Positions 9,428 to 21,583 of a DNA stretch of 64,000 nucleotides are shown piece after piece (positions within the stretch are counted from its first letter, which is position 1; the number at the start of each line of letters is the position of its first letter). Under the pieces are notes generated by a model. That model saw nothing but the letters and a program-made list of their open reading frames with translations. It ran no database searches and was not told where the DNA came from. Made by a program: the position numbers and the translations under genes. Origin of the DNA: Cellulomonas sp. PhB150 (lineage in GTDB: Bacteria > Actinomycetota > Actinomycetes > Actinomycetales > Cellulomonadaceae); the NCBI RefSeq assembly GCF_003755175.1, contig NZ_RKHX01000001.1, positions 124,001 through 188,000 on the forward strand. The letters are read 5' to 3'.

Positions 9428-9895
9428 GTGAGCGACGTGGTGCCGACCGAGCAGGTCGCGGTCGGCACCACGCCCACGTCCGACGCACCACGACGGCGCG
9501 GTGCGTCCGCCCTCGCGGGTCCTGCCGCGGTCGCTCTGGCCGCTGGGGGAGCCCTCGTCGTCCTCGCGAAGGTCGACCCGAGCCAGCCCGGCCACTACCC
9601 GACGTGCCCGTTCCTCTTCCTCACCGGCCTGTACTGCCCCGGCTGCGGCTCGCTGCGCGCCCTGCACGACCTGGCGCACCTCGACGTCGTCGGCGCCTGG
9701 GGGATGAACCCGCTGCTGGTCGTCGTCGTCCCGGTCCTGCTCGCGTTCTGGGTCGCGTGGATCGTGCGGAGCTGGCGCGGAGCGCCGCGCCAGAGGGTCA
9801 TCCCCGCGCTGTGGATCAACGTCTTCCTGGGCCTCGTGCTCGCGTTCTGGGTCGCGCGGAACATCCCCGCGCTCGCTCCCTGGCTGGCGCCCTGA
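9428..9895 (+). CDS. DUF2752 family membrane protein
   Basis: 155 residues. The DUF2752 signature is clear: CPFLFLTGLYCPGCGSLRALHDLAHLD, with Cys pairs flanking the Gly-rich turn, then a MNPLLV segment and two further membrane helices ending in WVARNIP. An N-terminal hydrophobic segment precedes it. The GTG at 9428 begins 8 bases after the preceding stop. Function of the family is unknown; the conserved Cys residues suggest a structural or metal/disulfide role. Confidence 0.85.
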   Translation: MSDVVPTEQVAVGTTPTSDAPRRRGASALAGPAAVALAAGGALVVLAKVDPSQPGHYPTCPFLFLTGLYCPGCGSLRALHDLAHLDVVGAWGMNPLLVVVVPVLLAFWVAWIVRSWRGAPRQRVIPALWINVFLGLVLAFWVARNIPALAPWLAP

Positions 9896-10022
9896 GGACC
9901 TCGGTCCCACGTGTCGACCTGTGGTCGGGGTCACGCGCGCGCCCCCGTACGATGTCCGATGGATCCCGCCCCGGTCGTCGGCTGAGCGGGAGACGTGACC
10001 CGGGGGAAGGGGTGAGGCCTCG

Positions 10023-10831
10023 ATGACCGTGCTGGACGACATCGTCGCCGGTGTTCGTGAGGACCTGGCAGCAAGGCAAGCGACCACGTCTCTCGACGTG
10101 CTGAAGGCGGCCGCGCTCAAGCGGCCCTCGGCCATCGAGTGCATCAACCGGCTCCGCGTCGAGGACGCGGTCACGGTGATCGCCGAGGTCAAGCGGTCGA
10201 GCCCGAGCAAGGGTGCTCTCGCGAAGATCGCCGACCCGGCCGCGCTCGCCGCGGAGTACGAGAAGGGCGGCGCGACCGCCATCTCCGTGCTCACCGAGCA
10301 GCGCCGGTTCCACGGCTCCCTGGCCGACCTGGACGCCGTGCGCGCCAAGGTCGACATCCCGGTCCTGCGCAAGGACTTCGTCGTCACGCCCTACCAGGTG
10401 TGGGAGGCGCGGGCGCACGGCGCCGACCTCTGCCTGCTCATCGTCGCCGCCCTCGAGCAGACCGTGCTCGAGTCGCTCGTCGAGCGCGTCCACTCGCTCG
10501 GCATGACGGCGCTCGTCGAGGTGCACGACACCGAGGAGGTGGCGCGTGCGGTCGACGCCGGCGCCCGGGTGATCGGCGTCAACGCGCGCAACCTCAAGTC
10601 GCTCGAGGTGGACCGCACCACGTTCTCGCGGGTCGCGCCGTCGATCCCGTCGGGCATCGTGAAGATCGCCGAGTCCGGCGTCCGTGGTCCGCACGACGTC
10701 ATGGACTACGCCCGCGCGGGCGCGGACACCGTGCTCGTCGGTGAGGCGCTCGTGACCGACGACGCTCCCCGTGAGTCCGTCGCGGACCTCGTCGCCGCCG
10801 GATCGCACCCGTCCCTGCGGGCGGTGCGGCA

Positions 10832-10835
<4 letters not shown>
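10023..10835 (+). CDS. trpC: Indole-3-glycerol phosphate synthase TrpC
   Basis: 270-residue TIM barrel converting carboxyphenylamino-deoxyribulose phosphate to indole-3-glycerol phosphate. [10 protein letters not shown] (catalytic Lys57), [16 protein letters not shown] and KIAESGV are all present. The ATG has a GGTGAGG ribosome site five bases upstream. The stop overlaps trpB by four bases. trpD and trpF are not adjacent. Confidence 0.97.
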
Positions 10836-12126
<1,291 letters not shown>

Positions 12127-12130
<4 letters not shown>

Positions 12131-12954
12131 CGGTAGGCGTCGCATCGAAGGTCGGTGCGCACCTCGACGGGCTCCGGGCCCAGGGACGCGCGGCACTGAT
12201 CGGCTACCTGCCGGTCGGGTTCCCGAGCGTCCCGGGCTCGATCACGGCGGTCCGCACGATGATCGACGCCGGAGTGGACGTCGTCGAGCTCGGCATGCCG
12301 TACAGCGACCCCGTGATGGACGGCCCGATCATCCAGCAGGCCGCGGACGCCGCCCTCCGCGGCGGCACGCGCGTGCGTGACACCATCACGGCCGTCGAGC
12401 AGATCGCCGGCCGGGGCGCACCCGTGCTCGTCATGACGTACTGGAACCTCGTGCTGCGCTACGGCGTGGAGGCCTACGCCCGCGACCTCGCGTCCGCGGG
12501 CGGCGCCGGTCTCATCACGCCCGACCTCATCCCCGACGAGGCGGCCGAGTGGCTCGCGTCGTCGGATGCGCACGGCCTCGACCGCGTGTTCCTGGTCGCC
12601 CCGAGTTCGACGCCCGAACGCCTCGCCTCCACGGCGGCCGCCTCGCGCGGCTTCGTCTACGCGGCGTCGACCATGGGCGTCACGGGCGAGCGGACGACGG
12701 TCGGCGACCGCGCCGAGCGGCTCGTCGCGGACACCCGCGCGGCAGGCGCCGAGCGCGTGTGCGTCGGCGTGGGGGTCTCGACGCCCGACCAGGCCACGCA
12801 GGTCGCCTCCTACGCGGACGGTGTCATCGTCGGCTCGGCGCTGGTGCGCACGCTGGTCGACGCGCCCGACGAGGCGTCCGGCCTCGACGCCCTCGCCACG
12901 GCGACCGCCGGCCTCGCCGCGGGCGTGGCCGCAGCGGCGTCCGTCGCCCGATGA
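12127..12954 (+). CDS. trpA: Tryptophan synthase alpha chain TrpA
   Basis: 275 residues. Cleaves indole-3-glycerol phosphate to indole for TrpB. The catalytic Glu54 and Asp65 are in [14 protein letters not shown], and the phosphate-binding GVSTPDQA segment is near the end. ATGA overlaps on both sides link it to trpB and lgt. Confidence 0.98.
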
Positions 12955-13832
12955 TCGCGTCCATCCCGAGCCCGTCCCAGGGAGTCTGGGAGCTGGGCCC
13001 GATCCCGCTCCGCGCGTACGCGCTGGCCATCCTCGTCGGCATCGTCGCGGCGGTCTTCATCGCCCGGCGGCGGTGGGCCGCGCGCGGCGGAGACCCGGAC
13101 ACGATCCTCGAGATCGCGTTCTGGGCGGTTCCCTTCGGCATCGTGGGCGGCCGGATCTACCACCTGGTCACCTCCCCGGAGAAGTACTTCGGCGAGGGCG
13201 GTCACCCGTGGGACGCGCTGAAGATCTGGGAGGGCGGCCTCGGCATCTGGGGCGCGATCGCGTTCGGCGCGGTGGGCGCCTGGATCGGTGCGCGGCGCCA
13301 GGGCGTCAAGCTCGCGCCGTTCGCCGACTCGGTGGCGCCCGGGCTGCTCGTCGCGCAGGCCATCGGGCGCCTCGGCAACTGGTTCAACCAGGAGCTGTTC
13401 GGCAGCCCGACGACCTTGCCGTGGGGTCTCGAGGTCTCGGACGCGAAGGCGATCGAGGCCGGCTACGAGCCCGGCACGCTGTTCCACCCGACGTTTCTGT
13501 ACGAGCTGGTCTGGAACCTCGGCGGGGCCGCCGTGCTCGTGTGGGCCGACCGCAAGTTCAGGCTCGGGTACGGCCGGGTGTTCTGGCTGTACGTGATGAT
13601 CTACACGAGCGGCCGGTTCTGGATCGAGCTGCTGCGGATCGACGACCAGGCCTCGACGTTCCACGTCCTCGGGCTGCGGATCAACGTCTGGACGTCGATC
13701 GTGGCGTTCGTCGGCGCGCTGGTAGCGTTCATCCTGGTCGGGCGCCGCCACCCCGGACGTGAGACGACCCTCTTGCTGGAACCCCCGACCACGCAGGACG
13801 ACGAGGACGAGGCTGCAGACCTGAGCCGCTGA
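12951..13832 (+). CDS. lgt: Prolipoprotein diacylglyceryl transferase Lgt
   Basis: 293 residues. Moves a diacylglyceryl group onto the lipobox Cys of preprolipoproteins at the cytoplasmic membrane. The signature GRLGNWFNQELFG spans residues 139-151, HPTFLYE follows, and there are about seven hydrophobic segments. The tail after the last helix is acidic and short. It is coupled to trpA by an ATGA overlap, a common actinobacterial arrangement. Substrates in this window include the sulfonate-binding lipoprotein. Confidence 0.96.
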   Translation: MIASIPSPSQGVWELGPIPLRAYALAILVGIVAAVFIARRRWAARGGDPDTILEIAFWAVPFGIVGGRIYHLVTSPEKYFGEGGHPWDALKIWEGGLGIWGAIAFGAVGAWIGARRQGVKLAPFADSVAPGLLVAQAIGRLGNWFNQELFGSPTTLPWGLEVSDAKAIEAGYEPGTLFHPTFLYELVWNLGGAAVLVWADRKFRLGYGRVFWLYVMIYTSGRFWIELLRIDDQASTFHVLGLRINVWTSIVAFVGALVAFILVGRRHPGRETTLLLEPPTTQDDEDEAADLSR

Positions 13833-13987
13833 CCAGCGGCAGGGTGTGAGCCACCTCACAACGGGCGGTGCGCTCGGGTTTGTTTCCGAGTTGTATCGTC
13901 GCCACACGTCTGGGCCGACGACGTCCCGCGTTCCCCCCATGCTCGTGCTATGCCCCGATGTCGTCGGGGTCCGTGAGGACGGTACTG

Positions 13988-16900
13988 ATGTCGACGTCGC
14001 CCGTGAGTCCCGCCATGGCGGCTCCGCCGGGCCAGGGTCTGTACGACCCGGCCGCTGAGCACGACGCCTGTGGCTTCGCGTTCGTCGCGACGCTGCGAGG
14101 GACACCTGGCCGCGACATCGTCGACGCCGGCCTGACCGCCCTGCTGAACCTCGACCACCGCGGCGCCGTGGGCGCCGAGGAGGACAGCGGGGACGGCGCC
14201 GGCATCCTCACCCAGATCCCGGACGCGTTCCTGCGCGACGTGGTCGACGCCGAGCTGCCCGCCGCCGGCTTCTACGCCATCGGGATGGCGTTCCTGCCCC
14301 GCGACGCCGACGAGCGCGCGCGCGCCGAGTCCGGCATCGAGGCGATCGCCGCCGAGGAGAAGCTCGACGTCCTGGCGTGGCGCGACGTCGTTGTCACGGC
14401 GGACCTCGTCGGCCCGACGGCCCGTGCGTCGATGCCCTACTTCCGCCAGCTCGTCGTGGCCGACCCGTCCCGCGAGCTGTCGGGCGTCGCGCTCGACCGC
14501 CGGACCTACCGCCTGCGCAAGCGCGCCGAGCGCGAGCTCGGCACCTACTTCGCGTCGCTGTCGGCGCGCACGCTCGCGTACAAGGGCATGCTGACGACCG
14601 GACAGCTCGAGCCGTTCTTCGCCGACCTGTCCGACCCGCGCTACGCGAGCGAGATCGCGCTGGTCCACTCGCGCTTCTCGACGAACACCTTCCCGTCGTG
14701 GCCGCTGGCCCAGCCCTTCCGGCTCGTGGCGCACAACGGCGAGATCAACACCGTCCGCGGCAACCGGAACTGGGTCGCCGCGCGTGAGGGGATGCTGTCG
14801 AGCGAGCTCATCGGTGACCTCGCGCCGCTGCTGCCCGTCTGCACCCCGGGCGGCTCGGACTCCGGCAGCTTCGACGAGGTGCTCGAGCTCCTGCACCTCG
14901 CGGGTCGTCCCCTGCCGCACGCGGTCATGATGATGATCCCGGAGGCGTGGGAGAACCACGCCCAGATGGACCCCGCCCGCCGTGCGTTCTACGAGTACCA
15001 CTCCACGCTCATGGAGCCGTGGGACGGGCCGGCCGCGATGACGTTCACGGACGGCACGCTGATCGGCTCGGTGCAGGACCGCAACGGCCTGCGCCCCGGC
15101 CGCTACTGGGTCACCGAGGACGGGCTCGTCGTCTGCGCCTCCGAGGCCGGAGTCCTGGACATCGACCCCGCGTCGATCGTCGCGAAGGGCCGTCTCGAGC
15201 CGGGCCGCATGTTCCTGGTGGACACCGGCCAGGGCCGGATCATCGAGGACGACGAGATCAAGGGGCAGCTCGCCGCGCAGCGCCCCTACGCCGAGTGGGT
15301 CAGCCAGAACTCGGCGTACCTCGAGCAGCTGCCCGAGCGTGAGCACGTCGCGCACTCGGCCGCCTCGGTGCGCCGCCGCCAGCGGGCGTTCGGGTACACC
15401 GAGGAGGAGCTGAAGATCCTGCTCGCGCCCATGGCCTCGGCCGGCGCCGAGCCGCTCGGTGCGATGGGCTCGGACACCCCGGTGGCCGTGCTCTCGACCC
15501 GGCCGCGGATGCTGTTCGACTACTTCACGCAGATGTTCGCGCAGGTCACCAACCCGCCGCTGGACGCCATCCGCGAGGAGCTCGTCACCTCGATCGGCGG
15601 TGCGATCGGCCCCGAGCCGAACCTGCTGGTCGACGGTCCCGGGCACGCTCGCAAGCTGATCCTGCCGTTCCCCGTGATCGACAACGACCAGCTCGCCAAG
15701 ATCGTGCACGTGGCGAAGGAGCCGTCGCTGGGCTTCCGGGCGACGACGATCCGCGGCCTGTACCGCGCGGCCGGCGGGGGAGAGGCGCTCGAGGAGCGCC
15801 TCGAGGAGATCTTCGCCGAGGTCGACCGCGCGGTGGCCGACGGCGTCAGCTTCCTGGTGCTCTCGGACCGCAACTCCGACGCCGAGCTCGCGCCGATCCC
15901 CTCGCTGCTGCTGCTCTCCGCGGTGCACCACCACACGCTGCGCCGCCACACGCGCACGCAGATCTCGCTCGTCGTCGAGGCCGGCGACGTGCGCGAGGTG
16001 CACCACGTCGCGCTGCTGATCGGCTACGGGGCCGCCGCGGTGAACCCGTACCTGGCGATGGAGACCGTCGAGGAGATGGCCCGCTCGGGCTACCTCGGCG
16101 GCGTCGCACCCGAGAAGGCCGTCGCGAACCTCATCAAGGCGCTCGGCAAGGGCGTCCTGAAGGTCATGTCCAAGATGGGCATCTCGACGATCGCGTCCTA
16201 CCGCGGCGCGCAGGTGTTCGAGGCCATCGGCCTGTCCCACGCGCTCGTCGACCGGTACTTCACCGGCACGACGAGCCGCCTGGGCGGCATCGGGCTCGAC
16301 GTCATCGCCGCCGAGGTGGCCGCGCGCCACGCCGACGCGTACCCCGCGAGCGGCAACCGGCAGGCGCACCAGCGCCTCGCGGTGGGTGGCGAGTACCAGT
16401 GGCGCCGCGACGGCGAGGACCACCTGTTCGACCCCGAGACGGTCTTCCGCCTGCAGCACGCGACCCGCACGCGCCAGTACGACATCTTCCGCCAGTACAC
16501 GCACCGGGTCGACGAGCAGAGCTCGCGCCTGATGACGCTGCGCGGCCTGCTCGCCTTCAAGGACGGCGTGCGCGAGCCGATCGACATCGACGAGGTCGAG
16601 CCGGTCAGCGAGATCGTCAAGCGGTTCAACACGGGCGCGATGTCCTACGGCTCGATCTCCGCCGAGGCGCACGAGACCCTCGCGGTCGCCATGAACCGGC
16701 TGGGCGCCAAGTCCAACACCGGCGAGGGCGGCGAGGACCCCGAGCGCCTGCACGACCCCGTGCGGCGCTCCGCGATCAAGCAGATCGCCTCGGGCCGGTT
16801 CGGCGTGACCAGCGAGTACCTGACGAACGCCGACGACATCCAGATCAAGCTCGCGCAGGGGGCCAAGCCCGGCGAGGGCGGTCAGCTGCCCGGGCACAAG

Positions 16901-18550
16901 GTGTACCCCTGGGTCGCCAAGACGCGGCACTCGACGCCCGGCGTGGGCCTCATCTCGCCGCCGCCGCACCACGACATCTACTCGATCGAGGACCTGGCGC
17001 AGCTGATCCACGACGCCAAGAACGCCAACCCGAGCGCGCGCATCCACACCAAGCTCGTCTCGGAGTTCGGCGTGGGCACGATCGCGGCCGGCGTGGCCAA
17101 GGCCCACTCGGACGTGGTCCTCATCTCGGGCCACGACGGCGGCACGGGCGCGAGCCCCCTGACCTCGCTCAAGCACGCGGGCACCCCGTGGGAGATCGGC
17201 CTGGCCGAGACCCAGCAGACGCTCGTGCTCAACAACCTGCGTGACCGCGTGGTCGTCCAGGTCGACGGGCAGCTCAAGACCGGCCGCGACGTGCTCGTCG
17301 GCGCGCTGCTCGGTGCCGAGGAGTTCGGCTTCGCGACGGCTCCGCTCGTCGTGAGCGGCTGCATCATGATGCGCGTCTGCCACCTCGACACCTGCCCGGT
17401 GGGCGTCGCGACGCAGAACCCCGAGCTGCGGGCCCGGTTCACCGGCAAGCCCGAGTTCGTCGTGACCTTCATGGAGTTCATCGCGCAGGAGGTCCGCGAG
17501 CTGCTCGCGCAGCTGGGCTTCCGGACGCTGCTGGACGCCGTCGGCCACGTCGAGCTGCTCGACACCCGCGCCGCGATCGACCACTGGAAGGCCGAGGGCC
17601 TGGACCTGGCGCCCGTGCTGGCCCAGCCCGAGCTCGTCGAGGGCTCGTCGCTGCACCGCACGCAGAGCCAGGACCACGGGCTCTCGCGCGCGCTCGACAA
17701 CCAGCTCATCGCGCTGGCCGCCGACGCGCTCGAGCGGCGCGAGCCGGTCCGCATCGACCTGCCGGTCCGCAACGTCAACCGCACGGTCGGCACGATGCTC
17801 GGCCACGAGGTGACCAAGCGCTACGGCGGTGCGGGCCTCGCCGACGACACCATCGACGTGACCCTCACGGGCTCGGGCGGCCAGTCGTTCGGCGCGTTCC
17901 TGCCGCGCGGTATCACGATGCGCCTGTTCGGCGACGCGAACGACTACGTCGGCAAGGGCCTGTCCGGCGGCCGCATCATCGTGCGGCCCGACCGCAAGGC
18001 CGTGCTGTCCGGCGCCCACAACGTGGTCGCCGGCAACGTGATCGGCTACGGCGCCACGTCGGGCCAGATCTTCCTGCGCGGCCTGGTCGGCGAGCGGTTC
18101 GGCGTCCGGAACTCCGGCGCGACGCTCGTCGTCGAGGGCGTGGGCGACCACGGCTGCGAGTACATGACGGGTGGCACCGTGCTGGTGCTCGGCCGCACGG
18201 GCCGCAACTTCGGCGCCGGCATGTCCGGCGGTACCGCCTACGTGCTCGACCTGCGCACCGCGCTGGTCAACACCGACGCCGTCCGCACCGGCGAGATCTC
18301 GCTCGACCCGCTGGACGACGAGGACTTCGCCCTCGTCGAGCAGCTGATCCGCGCGCACCACGAGGAGACGGGCTCGCCCGTGGCGGCCCAGCTCCTCGAC
18401 GACCCCGCGGCGACACGTGCCCGCTTCACGCGCCTGCTGCCCACCGAGTACGCCCGCGTCCGACGCGCGCTGGCCAAGGCCGAGGCCGAGGGCCTCGACC
18501 CGGCAGCGCCCGGCGTGTGGGACCAGATCCTGGAGGTGGCCCGTGGCTGA
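13988..18550 (+). CDS. gltB: Glutamate synthase large subunit GltB
   Basis: 1520 residues. Transfers the glutamine amide nitrogen to 2-oxoglutarate. The Ntn-type glutaminase nucleophile is Cys28 in EHDACGF, preceded by a 27-residue propeptide that must be removed. The FMN-binding synthase domain contains [22 protein letters not shown] and the 3Fe-4S cysteines in [21 protein letters not shown]. The C-terminal beta-helix (GXXG repeats) ends near 1430. The ATG at 13988 has GAGGAC eight bases upstream; upstream in-frame ATGs would add non-conserved sequence. It overlaps gltD by eight bases. Confidence 0.97.
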   Translation: MSTSPVSPAMAAPPGQGLYDPAAEHDACGFAFVATLRGTPGRDIVDAGLTALLNLDHRGAVGAEEDSGDGAGILTQIPDAFLRDVVDAELPAAGFYAIGMAFLPRDADERARAESGIEAIAAEEKLDVLAWRDVVVTADLVGPTARASMPYFRQLVVADPSRELSGVALDRRTYRLRKRAERELGTYFASLSARTLAYKGMLTTGQLEPFFADLSDPRYASEIALVHSRFSTNTFPSWPLAQPFRLVAHNGEINTVRGNRNWVAAREGMLSSELIGDLAPLLPVCTPGGSDSGSFDEVLELLHLAGRPLPHAVMMMIPEAWENHAQMDPARRAFYEYHSTLMEPWDGPAAMTFTDGTLIGSVQDRNGLRPGRYWVTEDGLVVCASEAGVLDIDPASIVAKGRLEPGRMFLVDTGQGRIIEDDEIKGQLAAQRPYAEWVSQNSAYLEQLPEREHVAHSAASVRRRQRAFGYTEEELKILLAPMASAGAEPLGAMGSDTPVAVLSTRPRMLFDYFTQMFAQVTNPPLDAIREELVTSIGGAIGPEPNLLVDGPGHARKLILPFPVIDNDQLAKIVHVAKEPSLGFRATTIRGLYRAAGGGEALEERLEEIFAEVDRAVADGVSFLVLSDRNSDAELAPIPSLLLLSAVHHHTLRRHTRTQISLVVEAGDVREVHHVALLIGYGAAAVNPYLAMETVEEMARSGYLGGVAPEKAVANLIKALGKGVLKVMSKMGISTIASYRGAQVFEAIGLSHALVDRYFTGTTSRLGGIGLDVIAAEVAARHADAYPASGNRQAHQRLAVGGEYQWRRDGEDHLFDPETVFRLQHATRTRQYDIFRQYTHRVDEQSSRLMTLRGLLAFKDGVREPIDIDEVEPVSEIVKRFNTGAMSYGSISAEAHETLAVAMNRLGAKSNTGEGGEDPERLHDPVRRSAIKQIASGRFGVTSEYLTNADDIQIKLAQGAKPGEGGQLPGHKVYPWVAKTRHSTPGVGLISPPPHHDIYSIEDLAQLIHDAKNANPSARIHTKLVSEFGVGTIAAGVAKAHSDVVLISGHDGGTGASPLTSLKHAGTPWEIGLAETQQTLVLNNLRDRVVVQVDGQLKTGRDVLVGALLGAEEFGFATAPLVVSGCIMMRVCHLDTCPVGVATQNPELRARFTGKPEFVVTFMEFIAQEVRELLAQLGFRTLLDAVGHVELLDTRAAIDHWKAEGLDLAPVLAQPELVEGSSLHRTQSQDHGLSRALDNQLIALAADALERREPVRIDLPVRNVNRTVGTMLGHEVTKRYGGAGLADDTIDVTLTGSGGQSFGAFLPRGITMRLFGDANDYVGKGLSGGRIIVRPDRKAVLSGAHNVVAGNVIGYGATSGQIFLRGLVGERFGVRNSGATLVVEGVGDHGCEYMTGGTVLVLGRTGRNFGAGMSGGTAYVLDLRTALVNTDAVRTGEISLDPLDDEDFALVEQLIRAHHEETGSPVAAQLLDDPAATRARFTRLLPTEYARVRRALAKAEAEGLDPAAPGVWDQILEVARG

Positions 18551-20003
18551 CCCCCGCGGCTTCCTGAAGGTTCGCGACCGCGAGCTGCCGCCCAACCGTC
18601 CCGTCGAGGTCCGCCTGCGCGACTGGAAGGACGTGCACGCCCACCTCGAGCAGGGCCAGCCGTTCCTCAAGGAGCAGGCCGGGCGCTGCATGGACTGCGG
18701 CATCCCGTTCTGCCACAACGGCTGCCCCCTGGGGAACCTCATCCCCGAGTGGAACGACCTGGTGTGGCGCGGGCAGTGGGGCGACGCGATCGACCGGCTG
18801 CACGCGACGAACAACTTCCCGGAGTTCACGGGTCGCATCTGCCCGGCCCCGTGCGAGTCGTCCTGCGTGCTCGGCATCAACCAGCCGGCCGTGACGATCA
18901 AGAACGTCGAGGTCTCGATCATCGACGAGGCGTTCGACCGTGGCCTGGTCACGCCGCACGTGCCGCAGCGCCTCACGGGCCACACGGTCGCAGTCGTCGG
19001 CTCGGGTCCCGCGGGACTCGCCGCCGCCCAGCAGCTCACGCGCGCCGGGCACACCGTCGCGGTGTACGAGCGCGACGACGCCGTCGGTGGCCTGCTGCGC
19101 TACGGCGTGCCGGACTTCAAGCTCGAGAAGGTCCACATCGACCGCCGCCTCGAGCAGATGTCCGCCGAGGGCACGCGCTTCCGACCGGGCGTCGAGGTCG
19201 GCCGCGACGTGACCTGGGCCCAGCTCCAGGCACGCTACGACGCGATCGTCATCGCCACCGGCGCGACGATCCCGCGCGAGCTGCAGGTGCCCGGCAAGGA
19301 GCTGGCCGGCGTGCACCCCGCGATGGAGTACCTGCACCAGGCGAACGCCGTGGCCGCGGGCAAGGCCGTCGAGGACCAGATCTCGGCCGAGGGCCGCCAC
19401 GTCATCATCATCGGCGGCGGCGACACCGGCTCGGACTGCCTCGGCACCGCGCTGCGCCAGGGTGCCGCGTCGGTCACGACGCTCGCCATCGGCAAGAAGC
19501 CGCCGACGGACCGCCCGGAGCACCAGCCGTGGCCGACCGACCCGATCACGTTCGAGGTCTCGTCCTCGCACGAGGAGGGCGGCGAGCGCGCGTACCTGGC
19601 CTCGACCGTCGAGTTCGTCGGCGAGGAGCGCGTCGAGCGCCTGCGCCTGGCGACCACCGAGTACCTGTCCGACGGCCGCCGGGTGCCCACGCCCGGCACC
19701 GAGCGGGACATCCCCGCCGACCTCGTGCTCGTCGCGATGGGCTTCACCGGCCCCGAGACGACACCGCTGACCGACCAGCTCGGCATCGAGCTGACCCGCC
19801 GCGGGCTCGTCGCGCGCGGCGAGGACTTCGGCACGACCGTGCCCGGCGTCTTCGTCGCCGGCGACGCGGGCCGCGGCCAGTCCCTGGTCGTGTGGGCCAT
19901 CGCGGAGGGTCGCGCCGCGGCCGCCGCGGTGGACACCTATCTGTCGGGTGCCACCGAGCTGCCCAGCCCGGTCACCGCCTCCACGGTGGCGTTGCGCCCC
20001 TGA
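18543..20003 (+). CDS. gltD: Glutamate synthase small subunit GltD
   Basis: 486 residues. FAD/NADPH subunit feeding electrons to GltB through 4Fe-4S clusters. Cluster cysteines appear in [17 protein letters not shown] and CPAPCESSC. The FAD fold starts at [15 protein letters not shown] and the NADPH fold at [16 protein letters not shown] start at 18543 lies within the gltB end, so the pair is translationally coupled. Confidence 0.97.
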   Translation: MADPRGFLKVRDRELPPNRPVEVRLRDWKDVHAHLEQGQPFLKEQAGRCMDCGIPFCHNGCPLGNLIPEWNDLVWRGQWGDAIDRLHATNNFPEFTGRICPAPCESSCVLGINQPAVTIKNVEVSIIDEAFDRGLVTPHVPQRLTGHTVAVVGSGPAGLAAAQQLTRAGHTVAVYERDDAVGGLLRYGVPDFKLEKVHIDRRLEQMSAEGTRFRPGVEVGRDVTWAQLQARYDAIVIATGATIPRELQVPGKELAGVHPAMEYLHQANAVAAGKAVEDQISAEGRHVIIIGGGDTGSDCLGTALRQGAASVTTLAIGKKPPTDRPEHQPWPTDPITFEVSSSHEEGGERAYLASTVEFVGEERVERLRLATTEYLSDGRRVPTPGTERDIPADLVLVAMGFTGPETTPLTDQLGIELTRRGLVARGEDFGTTVPGVFVAGDAGRGQSLVVWAIAEGRAAAAAVDTYLSGATELPSPVTASTVALRP

Positions 20004-20080
20004 CCTCACCCGGACCGCGTACCGCCCGGGGTTCCCGGTCGGGCAGGACGTTCGGTCCGACCATCAGAACCCGAAAGGCA

Positions 20081-20086
20081 TAGGCT
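20081..20086 (+). promoter_or_regulatory. Putative -10 element of pyk (leaderless)
   Basis: TAGGCT ends seven bases before the pyk ATG and there is no Shine-Dalgarno between them, so transcription probably starts at or next to the A of ATG. Confidence 0.55.
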
Positions 20087-20093
20087 CGCTTTC

Positions 20094-21524
20094 ATGCGTA
20101 GAGCAAAGATCGTCTGCACCCTTGGTCCCGCGACCGAGTCCCTCGAGCAGATCCAGGCCCTGGTTGACGCCGGCATGGACGTGGCTCGGATCAACCGCAG
20201 CCACGGCGAGGCCAGCGAGCACGCGAAGGTCATCGCGAACGTCCGGGCCGCCGCCCAGGCGTCCGGCCGCTCGGTCGCCGTCCTCGTCGACCTGCAGGGC
20301 CCGAAGATCCGCCTCGGCCGCTTCGTCGAGGGCAAGCACGACCTCGCGGTCGGCGACACCTTCACCATCACGACCGACGACGTCGACGGCACCAAGGAGC
20401 GCGTCTCGACGACGTTCAAGGGCCTGACCGGTGACGTGAACCCCGGCGACCCGATCCTCATCGACGACGGCAAGGTGCTCGTCCGCGTCATCAGCGTCGA
20501 GGGCAGCGACGTCGTCACGCGCGTCGAGGTCCCCGGCACGGTCTCCAACAACAAGGGCCTGAACCTGCCGGGCGTCGCGGTCTCCGTGCCCGCGATGAGC
20601 GACAAGGACGAGGCCGACCTGCGCTGGGGCCTGGCCCAGGGCGCGGACTTCATCGCCCTGTCGTTCGTGCGCAACGCGGCCGACTACGACGGCGTGCGCC
20701 GGATCATGGACGAGGAGAACCGGGTCGTCCCGGTCATCGCCAAGATCGAGAAGCCGCAGGCCGTGGACAACCTGGCCGAGATCATCGCCGCGTTCGACGG
20801 CATCATGGTCGCCCGCGGCGACCTGGGCGTCGAGCTGCCGCTCGAGCAGGTGCCGCTGGTGCAGAAGCGGGCCGTCGAGCTCGCGCGCCGCAGCGCCAAG
20901 CCCGTCATCGTGGCCACGCAGGTCCTCGAGTCCATGACGACCAACCCCCGCCCGACGCGCGCCGAGACCTCGGACTGCGCCAACGCGGTGCTCGACGGTG
21001 CGGACGCGGTCATGCTCTCGGGCGAGACGAGCGTCGGCGACTACCCGATCGAGACGGTCCGCACGATGGCCCGCATCATCGAGGCGACCGAGGAGCTGGG
21101 TCGCGAGCGCATCGCGCCCCTGGGCTCCACGCCGCACACGCGCGGTGGCGCGATCACCCGCGCCGCGGCCGAGATCGGCGAGACGGTGGGCGTGAAGTAC
21201 CTCGTCACGTTCACCCAGTCCGGTGACTCGGCGCGTCGCATGTCGCGCCTGCGCTCGGCGATCCCGCTGCTCGCGTTCACGCCCGAGCACGCGGTGCGCA
21301 ACGTCCTGTCGCTGTCGTGGGGCGTGCAGACGTACCAGGTGCCGTCGGTCGGCAGCACGGACGAGATGGTGCACCAGGTCGACCAGACCCTGCGTGCCAA
21401 CGGTCTGGCGGAGGACGGCGACTACGTCGTCGTCGTCTCGGGCGCGCCGGTGGGCGTCGCGGGCTCGACCAACTCGATCGTCGTGCACAAGATCGGCGAC
21501 GAGGCCGGCGGCCGCATCGCCTGA
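20094..21524 (+). CDS. pyk: Pyruvate kinase
   Basis: 476 residues. Makes pyruvate and ATP from phosphoenolpyruvate in the last glycolytic step. The N-terminal KIVCTLGPATES, the K+/Mg2+-site IARINRSHG-like segment, VIAKIEKPQAVDN and MVARGDLGVELP are all present; the C-terminal allosteric domain is complete. Probably leaderless (TAGGCT seven bases upstream). It ends at a strong terminator shared with the convergent transporter operon. Confidence 0.97.
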   Translation: MRRAKIVCTLGPATESLEQIQALVDAGMDVARINRSHGEASEHAKVIANVRAAAQASGRSVAVLVDLQGPKIRLGRFVEGKHDLAVGDTFTITTDDVDGTKERVSTTFKGLTGDVNPGDPILIDDGKVLVRVISVEGSDVVTRVEVPGTVSNNKGLNLPGVAVSVPAMSDKDEADLRWGLAQGADFIALSFVRNAADYDGVRRIMDEENRVVPVIAKIEKPQAVDNLAEIIAAFDGIMVARGDLGVELPLEQVPLVQKRAVELARRSAKPVIVATQVLESMTTNPRPTRAETSDCANAVLDGADAVMLSGETSVGDYPIETVRTMARIIEATEELGRERIAPLGSTPHTRGGAITRAAAEIGETVGVKYLVTFTQSGDSARRMSRLRSAIPLLAFTPEHAVRNVLSLSWGVQTYQVPSVGSTDEMVHQVDQTLRANGLAEDGDYVVVVSGAPVGVAGSTNSIVVHKIGDEAGGRIA

Positions 21525-21537
21525 CGCATGAACGAGT

Positions 21538-21571
21538 GAAGGGCGGCCCCGCTGGTGCGGGGCCGCCCTTC
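21538..21571. terminator. Bidirectional intrinsic terminator between pyk and the ABC importer operon
   Basis: A perfect 15-bp stem: 21538-21552 pairs with 21557-21571 around a TGGT loop. The outer GAA/TTC supplies A and T runs on both sides, so it can stop both convergent transcripts. Confidence 0.88.
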
Positions 21572-21583
21572 TCGTGTGCGAGC

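Noticed and set aside
9948..10026. Short frames directly before trpC, one of 24 codons ending inside the trpC ATG (ATGA) and one of 8 codons.
   Set aside because: No Trp codons, no attenuator hairpin series and no own ribosome site, so there is no reason to call a Trp leader peptide.
13856..19054. A 1732-codon open frame antisense to gltB and gltD.
   Set aside because: Its codon-position GC bias is that of the opposite strand, it lacks recognisable domains, and the sense strand encodes complete glutamate synthase subunits.
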